DNA of 64,000 nt from Streptomyces narbonensis (lineage in GTDB: Bacteria; Actinomycetota; Actinomycetes; Streptomycetales; Streptomycetaceae), in contig NZ_BMSF01000021.1 in the NCBI RefSeq assembly GCF_014649015.1, positions 41,703 through 105,702 of the forward strand, read 5' to 3'. Of this stretch, positions 31,700-39,886 are shown piece by piece. The stretch's first letter is position 1; every line of letters starts with the position of its first letter. A model generated the notes under the pieces. The model was not told where the DNA came from, searched no databases, and saw nothing but the letters and a program-made list of their open reading frames with translations. The position numbers and the translations under genes were made by a program.

Positions 31700-32435
31700 C
31701 GGCACCCCCGGCTGACCCGTCGGCGGACCCTCCGACAGGCCTCCCGACGGGCCTCCCGACGGCCGTCCCGGCAGACCCCTCGCGCCCGGTGCGCCGGGGG
31801 GCCTTCCAGCAGCCCAGCACCTCGTCCGTCGTCGTGATCGTGGCGACGAGCGCGAGGGTGTTCCGGATCATCGCGGGGGTGTAGTCGGCGGGCACCCCCG
31901 CGATCGCGTCCCCGGGCACGACGACCGTGTAGCCGAGGTTCACGGCGTCGAAGACCGCGTTGGGCACGGCCACGTTGGCGGAGACGCCGGTGACGATCAG
32001 CGTCCGGCAGCCGAGGTTGCGCAGGAGCGCGTCGACGTCGGTGCCCGCGAGCGGCGAGAGCCCGTGCAGGCGCCGGACCACGATGTCCTCGTCCGCGACC
32101 TCGATCGGTTCGGCGATCCGCACGGCCGTACTGCCGCTGTGCTGCTGCACCGGCAGGCGGGCGGCGGCCCGGAAGAGCCGCGCGTTGGTGTTGGCGCCGC
32201 GTCCGTCGGGGCGCCGCTCGGCGACGGCGTGGATCACCTGTACGTCGGCCCCGTGCGCGGCGGCGACGAGCCGCGCCACGTTGCGCAGGGCTCCCGACGA
32301 GCGGGCCGCGGTGGCGAGTTCGGGCAGCGCGCTCTCCGGGCCGACGACCCCCCGCTGGCACTCGACGGTGAGCAGCACGACCCCGCCGTCCGGACGGATC
32401 CACTCCCCGAGCCGCTCTTTCGCACTCTCGCCCAT
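31686..32435 (-). CDS. Isochorismatase-like hydrolase with altered active site
   Basis: This 249-residue protein has the cysteine-hydrolase fold (VVLLTVECQRGVVG near 18-32, the Lys-equivalent region near 100, and LIVTGVSANVAVPNAV near 150). In nicotinamidases and most cysteine hydrolases the last motif holds the nucleophile Cys, but here Ala is in its place. The first Asp of the triad is replaced by Glu in TVECQ. Isochorismatases such as EntB and PhzD also work without the Cys, so it may be an isochorismatase-type vinyl-ether hydrolase or a non-catalytic protein. The C-terminal tail has a GRPVGRPVGGSADGSAGG repeat. Its 3' end overlaps the Rieske gene by 14 bp. Confidence 0.82.
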   Translation of the reverse strand: MGESAKERLGEWIRPDGGVVLLTVECQRGVVGPESALPELATAARSSGALRNVARLVAAAHGADVQVIHAVAERRPDGRGANTNARLFRAAARLPVQQHSGSTAVRIAEPIEVADEDIVVRRLHGLSPLAGTDVDALLRNLGCRTLIVTGVSANVAVPNAVFDAVNLGYTVVVPGDAIAGVPADYTPAMIRNTLALVATITTTDEVLGCWKAPRRTGREGSAGTAVGRPVGRPVGGSADGSAGGAVSRS

Positions 32436-32511
32436 GGTCTCCCCTTGCCTGTGCGCCGATGACCCTCCATGCTTTCTGACGTCTCATCAGAAATCCAGAA
32501 GGGTGCGGACG

Positions 32512-32970
32512 ATGACCGTCGCACAGCGCCATGGACGCCGGATCATGATGACCCCGGCCGAGCTCGATTCCTTCCTCGCCGAACAGCGCACCTGCCGGGT
32601 GGCGACGGTGTCGGCCGATGGCCGTCCGCACGTGAGCGCCCTCTGGTTCGCCTGGGACGGCCGGTCACTGTGGCTGTACTCGCTGACGCGCAGCCGCCGC
32701 TGGTCGGAGATGCGCGCCGATCCGAGGATCGCGGTGGTCGTGGACGACGGCGAGGAGTACGGCGAGCTGCGGGGCGTCGAGCTGTCCGGCACGGTCGAGT
32801 TCATCGGGGAGGCCCCCCGTACCGGCGAACCGTTCCCCGCGCTCGAAGCACCCGAACAGCTCTTCGCCGCCAAGAACTTCGGCCTGGACGCGATGCCGCA
32901 CGACGGCCGCCACGCCTGGGCGAGACTGACCCCGGACGCCATCGCGTCCTGGGACTTCCGGAAGATCTGA
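32512..32970 (+). CDS. Pyridoxamine 5'-phosphate oxidase-like flavin/F420-binding protein
   Basis: This 152-residue split-barrel protein reads MTPAELDSFLAEQRTCRVAT, then GRPHVSALWFAWDGRSLW, RRWSEMRADPRIAVVVDDG and WDFRKI at the C-terminus. Such proteins bind FMN or F420 and reduce small molecules; the actinobacterial subgroup is often F420-dependent. The substrate is unknown. AAGGG lies 8 bp before the ATG at 32512. It diverges from the isochorismatase-like gene across 76 bp containing a short inverted element, GACGTCTCATCAG, and may share control with it. Confidence 0.85.
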   Translation: MTVAQRHGRRIMMTPAELDSFLAEQRTCRVATVSADGRPHVSALWFAWDGRSLWLYSLTRSRRWSEMRADPRIAVVVDDGEEYGELRGVELSGTVEFIGEAPRTGEPFPALEAPEQLFAAKNFGLDAMPHDGRHAWARLTPDAIASWDFRKI

Positions 32971-32980
32971 CGGCTGGGCT

Positions 32981-33787
32981 TCACACGTTCGTGCGGTAGG
33001 TCATGAACCAGTGAGTGTCGAAGTAGCGGGCCATGGTGAAGGGGTGGTCCTTCTCGACGAGGATGCGGCAGACGAACTCTGCGGTCGAACAGTCGAAGGG
33101 GACGTTCTCGCCGTCGTAGGTCTGGACGGTGACGGGCCAGAGGTCAGGATCTCCGTCGTCGATCCGCCAGCAGTACAGGTTCTTGTGCTCGGTGCCCGCC
33201 CAGACGAGCAGGCCGTCCTCCTTCCAGTCGGTCCAGGGTTCCTGGTTCAGATGGAGGTACTCGTCGAAGGCGCCCTCCCCGAACGTCTCCACCATGCGTT
33301 TGAAGTCGCGGGGAAGACGCGTGCCCGTGCGCGTCTCGACCTGCGCCCAGTCGACGTCCGGTCGCCGGGGCGGCAGGACCCAGCCGGTGATGCCGATGAG
33401 CCGCTCGACCCAGTCTTCGTCCTGGCGGGCGATCCCCGCGGACAGTGCTTGTTCCTGTCGCGGGGTGGCCGCCAGCATCGGCACGATGTCGCCCTGCGCA
33501 TCCATTGCCGTACCCGCGCCGAGCCACTGTCCCCCATCGGCCCAGGCCACTACCGTCTCGGCACGGTCTTCGAGGAGGTCGAGGAGGTCGAGGAGATTCG
33601 CGCCATGAACCTCGCTCACGCCCGGGGCCATGACGCCGTCCAGGACCAGGGCCCGTGGTTCCCCGTGAAGGGAAGCCAGCTTCTCGACCAGCGCGTGCGG
33701 GTCGATGTCCTGCGAGAGGTGCAGAACCCCGCTCGGCCGGGGGACCCGGTCCAGCAGGTTGGCGAGCATCGACTGAGTCAACTCCAT
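32981..33787 (-). CDS. SMI1/KNR4 (SUKH) domain protein
   Basis: This ~268-residue cytoplasmic protein has a C-terminal SUKH domain (residues ~140-265: WAQVETRTGTRLPRDFKRMV, followed by GEGAFDEYLHL and LLVWAGTEHKNLYCW). The N-terminal ~130 residues form an unrecognised domain with an LLDLLDLLED repeat. SUKH proteins are common as immunity proteins against contact-dependent or polymorphic toxins, but many are orphans of unknown role. No toxin gene is next to it, so an immunity role is unproven. The start is uncertain, since none of ATG 33787, GTG or TTG 33817 has a clear Shine-Dalgarno. It is convergent with the preceding gene (10 bp). Confidence 0.78.
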   Translation of the reverse strand: MELTQSMLANLLDRVPRPSGVLHLSQDIDPHALVEKLASLHGEPRALVLDGVMAPGVSEVHGANLLDLLDLLEDRAETVVAWADGGQWLGAGTAMDAQGDIVPMLAATPRQEQALSAGIARQDEDWVERLIGITGWVLPPRRPDVDWAQVETRTGTRLPRDFKRMVETFGEGAFDEYLHLNQEPWTDWKEDGLLVWAGTEHKNLYCWRIDDGDPDLWPVTVQTYDGENVPFDCSTAEFVCRILVEKDHPFTMARYFDTHWFMTYRTNV

Positions 33788-33862
33788 GGAGGACAGCAAA
33801 GCGCACCCCACTGACAAGGGCCCGCGATCCGACTCCTACGAGGATCGAACAGGCCGTGGCCG

Positions 33863-34765
33863 TCAGCTCCCGAGAGGCTCGGCCGCCGCCAGCAGTGCCG
33901 CGACGACCGCCCGTACGGAGGGTCGGCGGCCCGCGTCGGCGCGCCAGGTGGCGTAGATGTGGCGCCGCACCTGCTGGCGTACGGGCACGAACACGACCCC
34001 GTCCGGCACCGGGCGGCCGAGCCGGGGCGTGACGCACACGCCGAGCCCGGCCGCGACGAGCGCGAGCTGCGTGTGGTGCTCCCCCGCGAGGTGCCCGATG
34101 CGCGGCTCGATGCCCTGTGAGCGCAGCGTGAACATCAGCCAGTCGTGGCAGAACTCGCCCTCGGGCCAGGACACCCATTCCTCGTCGGCGAAGTCCTCCA
34201 GGTCCACGGCCTCCCGCCCGGCGAGCCGGTGCCCTGCGGGCAGCGCCACGTCCGCCGAATCGTCCAGGAGGTGCGCCCGCTCCAGGCCGCCCGGCACCGG
34301 TGACCGCTTGTTGCTCCAGTCCAGGACCAGCGCGAGGTCCGCGTCGCCGCGCAGCACCGCTCGCACCCCCTGCTCGGGCTCCAGCTCGGTCGTCCGGACC
34401 CGCAGGTCGGGGTGTCCCTCGCGCAGAGCGGCGAGCGCGGCCGGGAAGAGCCCCCGGGCGGCCGTCGGGAAGGCGGCGGCCCGCACCTCGCCCACCACCT
34501 GGCCCCGCTGGGCCTCGATGTCGGCCTGGGCCATCTGGACCTGGGAGAGGATGCGGGCGGCGTGCTCGGCGAGGAGCAGCCCGGCGTCGGTGAGCCGTAC
34601 CCCGCGCCCGTTCTTGGCGAGCAGCTGCTGCCCCACCTCGCGCTCCAGTTTGGCGAGCTGCTGGGAGACGGCCGAGGTGGTGACGTGCAGCCCGTCGGCC
34701 GCACCGCTGACCGAACCGTGCCGGGCGACGGCGTCGAGGGTGCGCAGGCGCTCCAGATTCAACAT
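33863..34765 (-). CDS. LysR family transcriptional regulator
   Basis: This 300-residue LysR regulator has an N-terminal winged helix (LERLRTLDAVARHGSVSGAA, then TTSAVSQQLAKLEREVGQ) and a C-terminal periplasmic-binding-like effector domain (from ~90). It diverges from the EamA exporter gene with 73 bp between start codons, a standard LysR arrangement in which the regulator controls the exporter. The intergenic sequence has an A/T-rich core (GCGATACTAAGG, then TCGCTTATTCTACGA) suited to LysR binding. No Shine-Dalgarno precedes the ATG closely. The effector is unknown. Confidence 0.92.
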   Translation of the reverse strand: MLNLERLRTLDAVARHGSVSGAADGLHVTTSAVSQQLAKLEREVGQQLLAKNGRGVRLTDAGLLLAEHAARILSQVQMAQADIEAQRGQVVGEVRAAAFPTAARGLFPAALAALREGHPDLRVRTTELEPEQGVRAVLRGDADLALVLDWSNKRSPVPGGLERAHLLDDSADVALPAGHRLAGREAVDLEDFADEEWVSWPEGEFCHDWLMFTLRSQGIEPRIGHLAGEHHTQLALVAAGLGVCVTPRLGRPVPDGVVFVPVRQQVRRHIYATWRADAGRRPSVRAVVAALLAAAEPLGS

Positions 34766-34838
34766 GTAAGCGATACTAAGGGAAGGGGTCGACCAATTCT
34801 CGCTTATTCTACGAGGTCGGGCCCCTCACCCTGAGTGC

Positions 34839-35912
34839 ATGAGCCCCGCAGCCCCGCCCTCCGCGCCCCCCTCCCCCCTCGCCCGCACCTCACGTCGGCT
34901 CGACTGGCGCGTCCGCTTCGGCGTCCTGGCCCTCATCTGGGGCTTCAGCTTCCTCTTCATCAAGGTCGGCACGGAGGGCTTCGCCCCCTTCCAGGTGACG
35001 TTCGGGCGGCTGCTGTTCGGTACGGGGGTGCTCGCCGTCGCGATGGCGGTGAAGCGCGACCGGCTGCCGCGCGGCGCCCGCGTCTGGGGCCATCTGACGG
35101 TCGCGGCCTTCCTGCTCAACGCGCTGCCGTTCTCGCTCTTCGCGTACGCGGAGCTGACGATCCCGTCGACCCTGGCGGGCATCTGCAACGCGACGACACC
35201 GCTGTGGGGCATGCTGCTCTCGCTCGTCGCACTCTCCGAGGACCGCCCGACCCGGGTCCGCGCCGCCGGCCTGGGCATCGGCTTCATGGGCGTGCTGACC
35301 GTCCTCGGCGCCTGGCAGGGCTTCTCGGGGCTCGACGTGACGGGCACGGCAATGGCCCTCCTGGCCTCCTTCAGCTATGCGGTGGGGTGGATCTACGTCC
35401 GCAGGACGCTGAGCGACACGGGCGTCTCGCACCTCTCGCTCGCCGGCTCGCAGGTGGGCCTCGCGACGCTCCAACTGGCCGTGGTCACACCCCTGTTCAC
35501 CTCGATGCCGGAGTCGGTGGAGGTCGTGCCGCTGCTCGCGGTGATCGCGCTCGGCGCGCTCGGCACGGGGTACGCGATGCTGCTGCAGTACGGCGTCGTG
35601 GCGGAGGTCGGCCCGACGACGGCCTCCATGGTCACGTACTTCATCCCCGTCATCGCCACGGCCGCGGGCGTGGCCGTCCTGGACGAGCAGCTCACGTGGA
35701 ACACCCCGGTCGGCGCCGTGATCGTCCTCGCGGGAGCCGCCCTCACCCAGACCAGGACGTCCCGCCGCACGCCCACGACGACACCGAAGACCCCGACCCT
35801 GGCATCGCCCGCACCCTCGGGCCCGCCTCCGGCCCCGACGCCGGCCCCGACGCCGGACCCGGCCCCCTCGACCGACTCCCGCACCACACGCCAACCGGCG
35901 ACGCACTCCTGA
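34839..35912 (+). CDS. EamA/DMT family transporter
   Basis: This 357-residue protein has ten predicted membrane segments in two EamA repeats (VLALIWGFSFLFIKVGTEG at ~30; ALLASFSYAVGWIYVRRTL at ~172). It ends in a ~45-residue Thr/Pro/Ala-rich cytoplasmic tail containing APTPAPTPDPAP. Drug/metabolite transporters of this type export amino acids or other small metabolites. It is divergent from a LysR regulator that probably controls it. The tail is encoded by imperfect CCCCGACGCCGG repeats and is not part of the conserved fold. Confidence 0.92.
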   Translation: MSPAAPPSAPPSPLARTSRRLDWRVRFGVLALIWGFSFLFIKVGTEGFAPFQVTFGRLLFGTGVLAVAMAVKRDRLPRGARVWGHLTVAAFLLNALPFSLFAYAELTIPSTLAGICNATTPLWGMLLSLVALSEDRPTRVRAAGLGIGFMGVLTVLGAWQGFSGLDVTGTAMALLASFSYAVGWIYVRRTLSDTGVSHLSLAGSQVGLATLQLAVVTPLFTSMPESVEVVPLLAVIALGALGTGYAMLLQYGVVAEVGPTTASMVTYFIPVIATAAGVAVLDEQLTWNTPVGAVIVLAGAALTQTRTSRRTPTTTPKTPTLASPAPSGPPPAPTPAPTPDPAPSTDSRTTRQPATHS

Positions 35913-35958
35913 ACAAGGCCCGCCCCGAACCAGGCGACCAGGCATCCCCCTTGCCTGC

Positions 35959-37302
35959 CTACCCATAGCTCCGCGCGGGCGCAGGCCCCGCCGCCCGGGC
36001 GATGGCCTCGGCGATGGCCTCGACGTCACCGACGGCGAGGCCCGAGACGGTGACCCGCACGGCGGGCCCCGCGCTCATCCGGAAGCGCGCGCCCGGGGCG
36101 ACGGCCCAGCCGTCGGCCACGAGGCGCGACACCGCGCCCGTCTCGTCCGCGACCGGCACCCAGACGTTCATGCCGCTGAGCCCATGGGCCTCGACGCCCC
36201 GCCGGGCGAGTGACCTCACCAGCCCGTCGCGCCGCTTCCCGTAGGAGCGGGCGACGGCGACGGGGTCGACCGCCCCGGCGGCCCACAGGTGGGCGACGGT
36301 CCGCTGGAGCAGCCGACTGACCCAGCCGGGGCCGAGCCGCTGCCGCCCGAGGACCCGGTCGACGGTCTCCGCGTCCCCCGTGAAGGCCGCGATCCGCAGG
36401 TCCGGCCCGTACGCCTTCGCGACCGAGCGCACGAGCACCCAGCGTTCGGCGACCCCGGCGAGGGGATGGAGGGGCTGGGCGACGATTCCGTGCCCGTGGT
36501 CGTCCTCCACGAGCAGGACGTCGGGGTGCGCGGCGAGGACCCGCCGCAGCTCCGCCGCCCGCTGCTCGGTCAGGCACGCGCCGGTCGGGTTCTGCGCGCG
36601 GTCGGTCACGATGACCGCCCGCGCCCCGTCGCGGCGGATCGCCCGCTCGACCTCCCCCGGCAGCGGCCCCTCGTCGTCGACGGCGACGGGCACGGGCCGC
36701 AGCCCGAGCGCCGGCACGAGGTCGAGCAGGCTGCCCCAGCCCGGGTCCTCGACGGCGACGGCGTCCCCGGGCCTGAGGTGCACGGCGAGCACGCGCTCGA
36801 TGGCGTCGAGGGAGCCCGAGGCGACGCCGATCGGCCCGGCGGGCACGCCGTCGGCGTCGAAGGCGGCCCGCGCGAGCCGGCCGAACTCCTCGTCGACGGG
36901 GGCCTCTCCGTACATCCCGGGCTTCTCGGCATACCACCGCGCGACCTCGGCGAAGGCCTCGCCGAGCGGCGGGAGCAGCGCGGGGTCGGGGCTTCCGTTG
37001 CTCACGTCCCGGACCCCGGCGGGGGCGTCCACCCGGAGGGAGCCGCGCGCGGTCGTGGCGGGCCGCGGCCGCACCCGACTGCCGCGCCGCCCGTCCGTCT
37101 CGATGACCCCGCGCTCGCGCAGGGTGCGATAGGCGGCGGCGACCGTGTTCGCGTTCACGCCGAGCGTCAGCGCCAATTCCCGCATGGGTGGCAGCAGTTG
37201 GCCGGGCTCCAGGGCGCCCGTACCGACGCCGCGCTCGATGCTGGCGGCAATGTCCGATGCGCGACGACCTTCGATCCGATACTCTCCTAGCACAAACCAC
37301 AT
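35959..37302 (-). CDS. MocR/PtsJ-type regulator (GntR DNA-binding + aminotransferase domain)
   Basis: This 447-residue fusion has a GntR winged helix (residues ~10-75: SDIAASIERGVGTGALEPGQ, then VNANTVAAAYRTLRERG) joined to a fold-type-I aminotransferase-like domain that binds PLP. It contains IVTDRAQNPTGA and VRSVAKAYGPDLRIA, where Lys is the expected PLP lysine. MocR proteins sense PLP or an amine and often control vitamin B6 genes; the E. coli homologue is PtsJ. The neighbour across the divergent promoter is a pyridoxamine-oxidase-like gene, which fits. The ATG at 37302 is 26 bp from the neighbour's start, with a perfect palindrome between, so the transcript is likely leaderless or nearly so. 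Confidence 0.93.
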   Translation of the reverse strand: MWFVLGEYRIEGRRASDIAASIERGVGTGALEPGQLLPPMRELALTLGVNANTVAAAYRTLRERGVIETDGRRGSRVRPRPATTARGSLRVDAPAGVRDVSNGSPDPALLPPLGEAFAEVARWYAEKPGMYGEAPVDEEFGRLARAAFDADGVPAGPIGVASGSLDAIERVLAVHLRPGDAVAVEDPGWGSLLDLVPALGLRPVPVAVDDEGPLPGEVERAIRRDGARAVIVTDRAQNPTGACLTEQRAAELRRVLAAHPDVLLVEDDHGHGIVAQPLHPLAGVAERWVLVRSVAKAYGPDLRIAAFTGDAETVDRVLGRQRLGPGWVSRLLQRTVAHLWAAGAVDPVAVARSYGKRRDGLVRSLARRGVEAHGLSGMNVWVPVADETGAVSRLVADGWAVAPGARFRMSAGPAVRVTVSGLAVGDVEAIAEAIARAAGPAPARSYG

Positions 37303-37304
37303 TA

Positions 37305-37316
37305 TGCACTAGTGCA
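37305..37316. promoter_or_regulatory. Perfect 12-bp palindrome, probable MocR operator
   Basis: TGCACTAGTGCA lies between the divergent MocR and oxidase-like genes, three bases from the MocR start codon and 12 bp before the ATG at 37329. A CATTAT box just left (37300-37305) can serve as the -10 for the rightward gene. Binding here would block both promoters. Confidence 0.65.
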
Positions 37317-37328
37317 ATGGAGTACGCA

Positions 37329-38006
37329 ATGACCGCCCCGGCCACCACCGACACCTACGCGCCGACCGAGCGGACCGTCCCCACCCGCTCCCGGGAGAGG
37401 GCCTCGTACGACAAGGCGCTCGTCCACTCGATACTCGACGAGGCATACGTCTGCCACCTCGGTTTCGTCCGTGACGGCGCGCCGGTCGTCCTCCCGACGC
37501 TGTACGGCCGCGTCGGCGAGCGCCTGTACGTCCACGGCTCCACCGGCTCGCGCCCGCTGCGCGCCACGGGCGACGGCGTGAAGGCCCCCGGCCTGCCCGT
37601 CTGCCTGACCGTGACCCACGTCGACGGCCTCGTGCTCGCGCGCTCCGCGTTCCACCACTCCCTCAACTACCGCTCCGTCGTCGTCCACGGCACCGCCCAC
37701 CAGGTGACCGACCCGGAGGAGCTGCGCACCGCGCTCGACGCGCTCGTCGACCACGTCGTCCCGGGCCGCTCCACCGACTCGCGCCCGGCGAACGCCAAGG
37801 AGCTCGCCGCCACCGCCGTGATCCGGATCGACCTGGACGAGGTCTCGGCGAAGGTCCGCACCGGCGGCCCCAACGACGACGCGGAGGACCTCGGTCTGCC
37901 GTACTGGTCCGGCGTGGTCCCGGTCCGCACGGTCAACGGCACCCCGGTCCCGGCCGACGGCCTCGACCCGGCCGTCACCCTCCCCGACTACCTCTCCGCG
38001 CTCTGA
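37329..38006 (+). CDS. Pyridoxamine 5'-phosphate oxidase-family flavin-binding protein
   Basis: This 225-residue split-barrel protein carries SYDKALVHSILDEAYVCHLG, VLPTLYGRVGERLYVHGST and SLNYRSVVVHGTAHQV, as in the 'FMN-binding split barrel / nitroimidazole-resistance-like' subgroup usually paired with MocR regulators. It probably binds FMN; a part in B6 metabolism or flavin redox is inferred from the regulator. I choose ATG 37329 because GGAG sits 6 bp before it; an in-frame ATG four codons upstream (37317) would touch the palindrome. It is followed 28 bp later by another flavin-binding protein gene. Confidence 0.88.
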   Translation: MTAPATTDTYAPTERTVPTRSRERASYDKALVHSILDEAYVCHLGFVRDGAPVVLPTLYGRVGERLYVHGSTGSRPLRATGDGVKAPGLPVCLTVTHVDGLVLARSAFHHSLNYRSVVVHGTAHQVTDPEELRTALDALVDHVVPGRSTDSRPANAKELAATAVIRIDLDEVSAKVRTGGPNDDAEDLGLPYWSGVVPVRTVNGTPVPADGLDPAVTLPDYLSAL

Positions 38007-38034
38007 GAGACACGGCACGACAGGAGCACCCCCG

Positions 38035-38679
38035 ATGCTGATCCACCCCTGGGACGCGGCCCACGACGAGGGCGAGTGGCGCGACTGGCTCTCCCGCCAC
38101 GACTTCGGCCAGCTCGCCGTCAACGGCCTGCCCGGCGACCCGCCGTGGGTGCAGCCGATGCACTTCCGGTACGAGGACGGGCCCGGCCCGCACGGCCGCG
38201 TCCTCGCCCACCTGGCCCGCCCCAACCCCGTCTGGCACGCCCTGGAGGCACAGCCGACGGTGCTCCTGAGTGTGGTCGACGACTACGTCTTCGCCCCGGG
38301 GACGTGGACGGCCCCCGAGGGCGCGCCGCCCTCGCACGGGACACCGACCTCGTACTACGCGGCCGTCCAGCTGCGGTGCACGGCGCGCGTGGTCGACGCC
38401 CCGGCGGAGAAGGCAGAGCTCCTCAACCGCCAGGTCGCCCACTTCCAGCCGGACGGCGCCACCGCCCTCGCGGTCCCCGGTGAGGCGCCGTTCGGCCGCC
38501 TCCTCTCCGGCATCCGCGTCCTGGACCTCGAAGTGACCGCGGTCCGGGCCAAGTTCAAGTACGCGGGCAACAAGCCCCGGGACGTGCAGGACCGGATCGC
38601 GGACCGCCTGGCGGAGCGCGCGGGCCCCGGCGACCTCGCCGCTCGGGCGCACCAGGTGCGGCGCCGCACCGCGAACTGA
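38035..38679 (+). CDS. FMN-binding negative regulator-like protein (PaiB family)
   Basis: This 214-residue protein resembles PaiB/FMN-binding split-barrel proteins. It begins MLIHPWDAAHDEGEW and has WVQPMHFRYE, HLARPNPVWHALE, SYYAAVQLRCTARVV and KFKYAGNKPRDVQDRIADRL, the last a PaiB hallmark. Relatives bind FMN and have been linked to protease or sporulation regulation in Bacillus, but the biochemical role is unclear. An AGGAG Shine-Dalgarno lies 9 bp before the ATG. It is the second gene of a two-gene unit under the MocR-linked promoter and ends in a strong hairpin. Confidence 0.88.
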   Translation: MLIHPWDAAHDEGEWRDWLSRHDFGQLAVNGLPGDPPWVQPMHFRYEDGPGPHGRVLAHLARPNPVWHALEAQPTVLLSVVDDYVFAPGTWTAPEGAPPSHGTPTSYYAAVQLRCTARVVDAPAEKAELLNRQVAHFQPDGATALAVPGEAPFGRLLSGIRVLDLEVTAVRAKFKYAGNKPRDVQDRIADRLAERAGPGDLAARAHQVRRRTAN

Positions 38680-38713
38680 CGGCTGCCGGGGCCGCACGGG
38701 CGCCCGGCAGCCG
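38680..38713. terminator. Bidirectional hairpin terminator
   Basis: An 11-bp perfect stem (CGGCTGCCGGG with CCCGGCAGCCG) and a 12-base loop lie between the convergent PaiB-like and EamA genes, directly at both stop codons. Confidence 0.7.
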
Positions 38714-38719
38714 ACGGCC

Positions 38720-39709
38720 CTACACGGCCACCGCTTCGCCCTCCGCCTGCGCCGGCCGCTCCACCCGCCGGCGTACCACCGCCGTCCTCGCCTCGGCGAG
38801 GGCGAGGCCCGTGACGGCGGCGAGCAGCAGCAGGGTCCCGAGGACGATCGCCGCGGTGAGCCGCTCACCGAGCAGCGAGACGGCGATCAGGGCGGCGCTC
38901 ACCGGCTCCAGGAGCATGATCACGGAGACGGTGGCGGCCCGGACGACGGCCGCCCCGGCGAAGTAGAGCGCGTAGGCGAGGGCGGTCGGCACGGCCGCCA
39001 CGTACAGCAGCAGGAGCACGACCCGCACCGGCGATCCGGTGTGCGGTACGAGTCCCTCCGCGACCGCGAACGGCAGGAGACCGACCGCTCCGATCGCGAA
39101 GGCCCAGGTGGTGGTCCCGAGGGCGTCCGTGGCGCCGCCGTCGCGCCCGAGCCACCGGGTGAGGAGGGTCATCGCCGCGTAGCCGGCCGCCGAGACGACC
39201 GCGAGGGCCACGCCGGCCGGCCGCACTTCGGCGGCCCCGCCCCCGAGGACGAGGACGGACAGTCCGGCGAGCGCCCCGGTGGCGGCGAGGAGCCCGCCGC
39301 GGCCGAGGCGTTCACCCATGGTCAGCCGGGCGCCGACGGCGATGAGGACCGGTCCGGCCCCCAGGGTGACGACGGTCGCGACGGCGAGGCCGGTGTGCTG
39401 GACGGCCGCGAAGTAGGTGCTCTGGAAGACGGTGAGCCCGATCCCCGTGCCGAGGATGCGGGCCGTCCGCCGGCCGCGCGGTTCCGCGGCGGTGCGCGCG
39501 ACGGCGCGGCGGGGCCGCAGGGACAGCGCGCCGAGCAGCAGGACGAGCCCGCCGACACAGCGCCAGAAGGAGAGGGCCAGCGGGCCCAGGTCGCTGATCC
39601 GGTAGATCAGCGAGGCGGCGGCACCGGCCGTGCCCCAGGCGATCCCGGCGACGATCAGATAGAGCAGGCTCCGCCCGACGGGCAGGGCGGATTCCGAGGA
39701 GTTCGGCAC
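38720..39709 (-). CDS. EamA/DMT family transporter
   Basis: This 329-residue protein has ten membrane segments in two EamA units (LLYLIVAGIAWGTAGAAA at ~17; ALAVVSAAGYAAMTLLTRWL at ~175), with a conserved LEPVSAALIAVSLLGERL near 270. The family exports amino acids and related metabolites; the substrate is unknown. The start is GTG at 39709 with GGAGAAG 6 bp upstream; a longer frame upstream is low-complexity. It faces the same way as a second EamA gene 177 bp upstream, but the two are not close relatives, so they are unlikely to be a recent duplication. Confidence 0.9.
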   Translation of the reverse strand: MPNSSESALPVGRSLLYLIVAGIAWGTAGAAASLIYRISDLGPLALSFWRCVGGLVLLLGALSLRPRRAVARTAAEPRGRRTARILGTGIGLTVFQSTYFAAVQHTGLAVATVVTLGAGPVLIAVGARLTMGERLGRGGLLAATGALAGLSVLVLGGGAAEVRPAGVALAVVSAAGYAAMTLLTRWLGRDGGATDALGTTTWAFAIGAVGLLPFAVAEGLVPHTGSPVRVVLLLLYVAAVPTALAYALYFAGAAVVRAATVSVIMLLEPVSAALIAVSLLGERLTAAIVLGTLLLLAAVTGLALAEARTAVVRRRVERPAQAEGEAVAV

Positions 39710-39886
39710 GTGACTTCTCCGATGAGGAAGAGGGAAAGGTGGTCGCTCGGCCCCGCGCGCGGACAGCGACGAACCGCCCGGGGGCGCAGATCCGCCCACC
39801 GGGCCCGGTCCTCGTCAGGAGATGTCGCCGCGCGCTAGGAGGCGGACGGCGGCGGCGAAAGTACGGTCGCGTGCATGAGCGGCACG

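Noticed and set aside
32981..33817. Toxin-immunity locus based on the SUKH protein
   Set aside because: No polymorphic toxin, WXG or Rhs gene is adjacent, so only the SUKH family assignment is supported.
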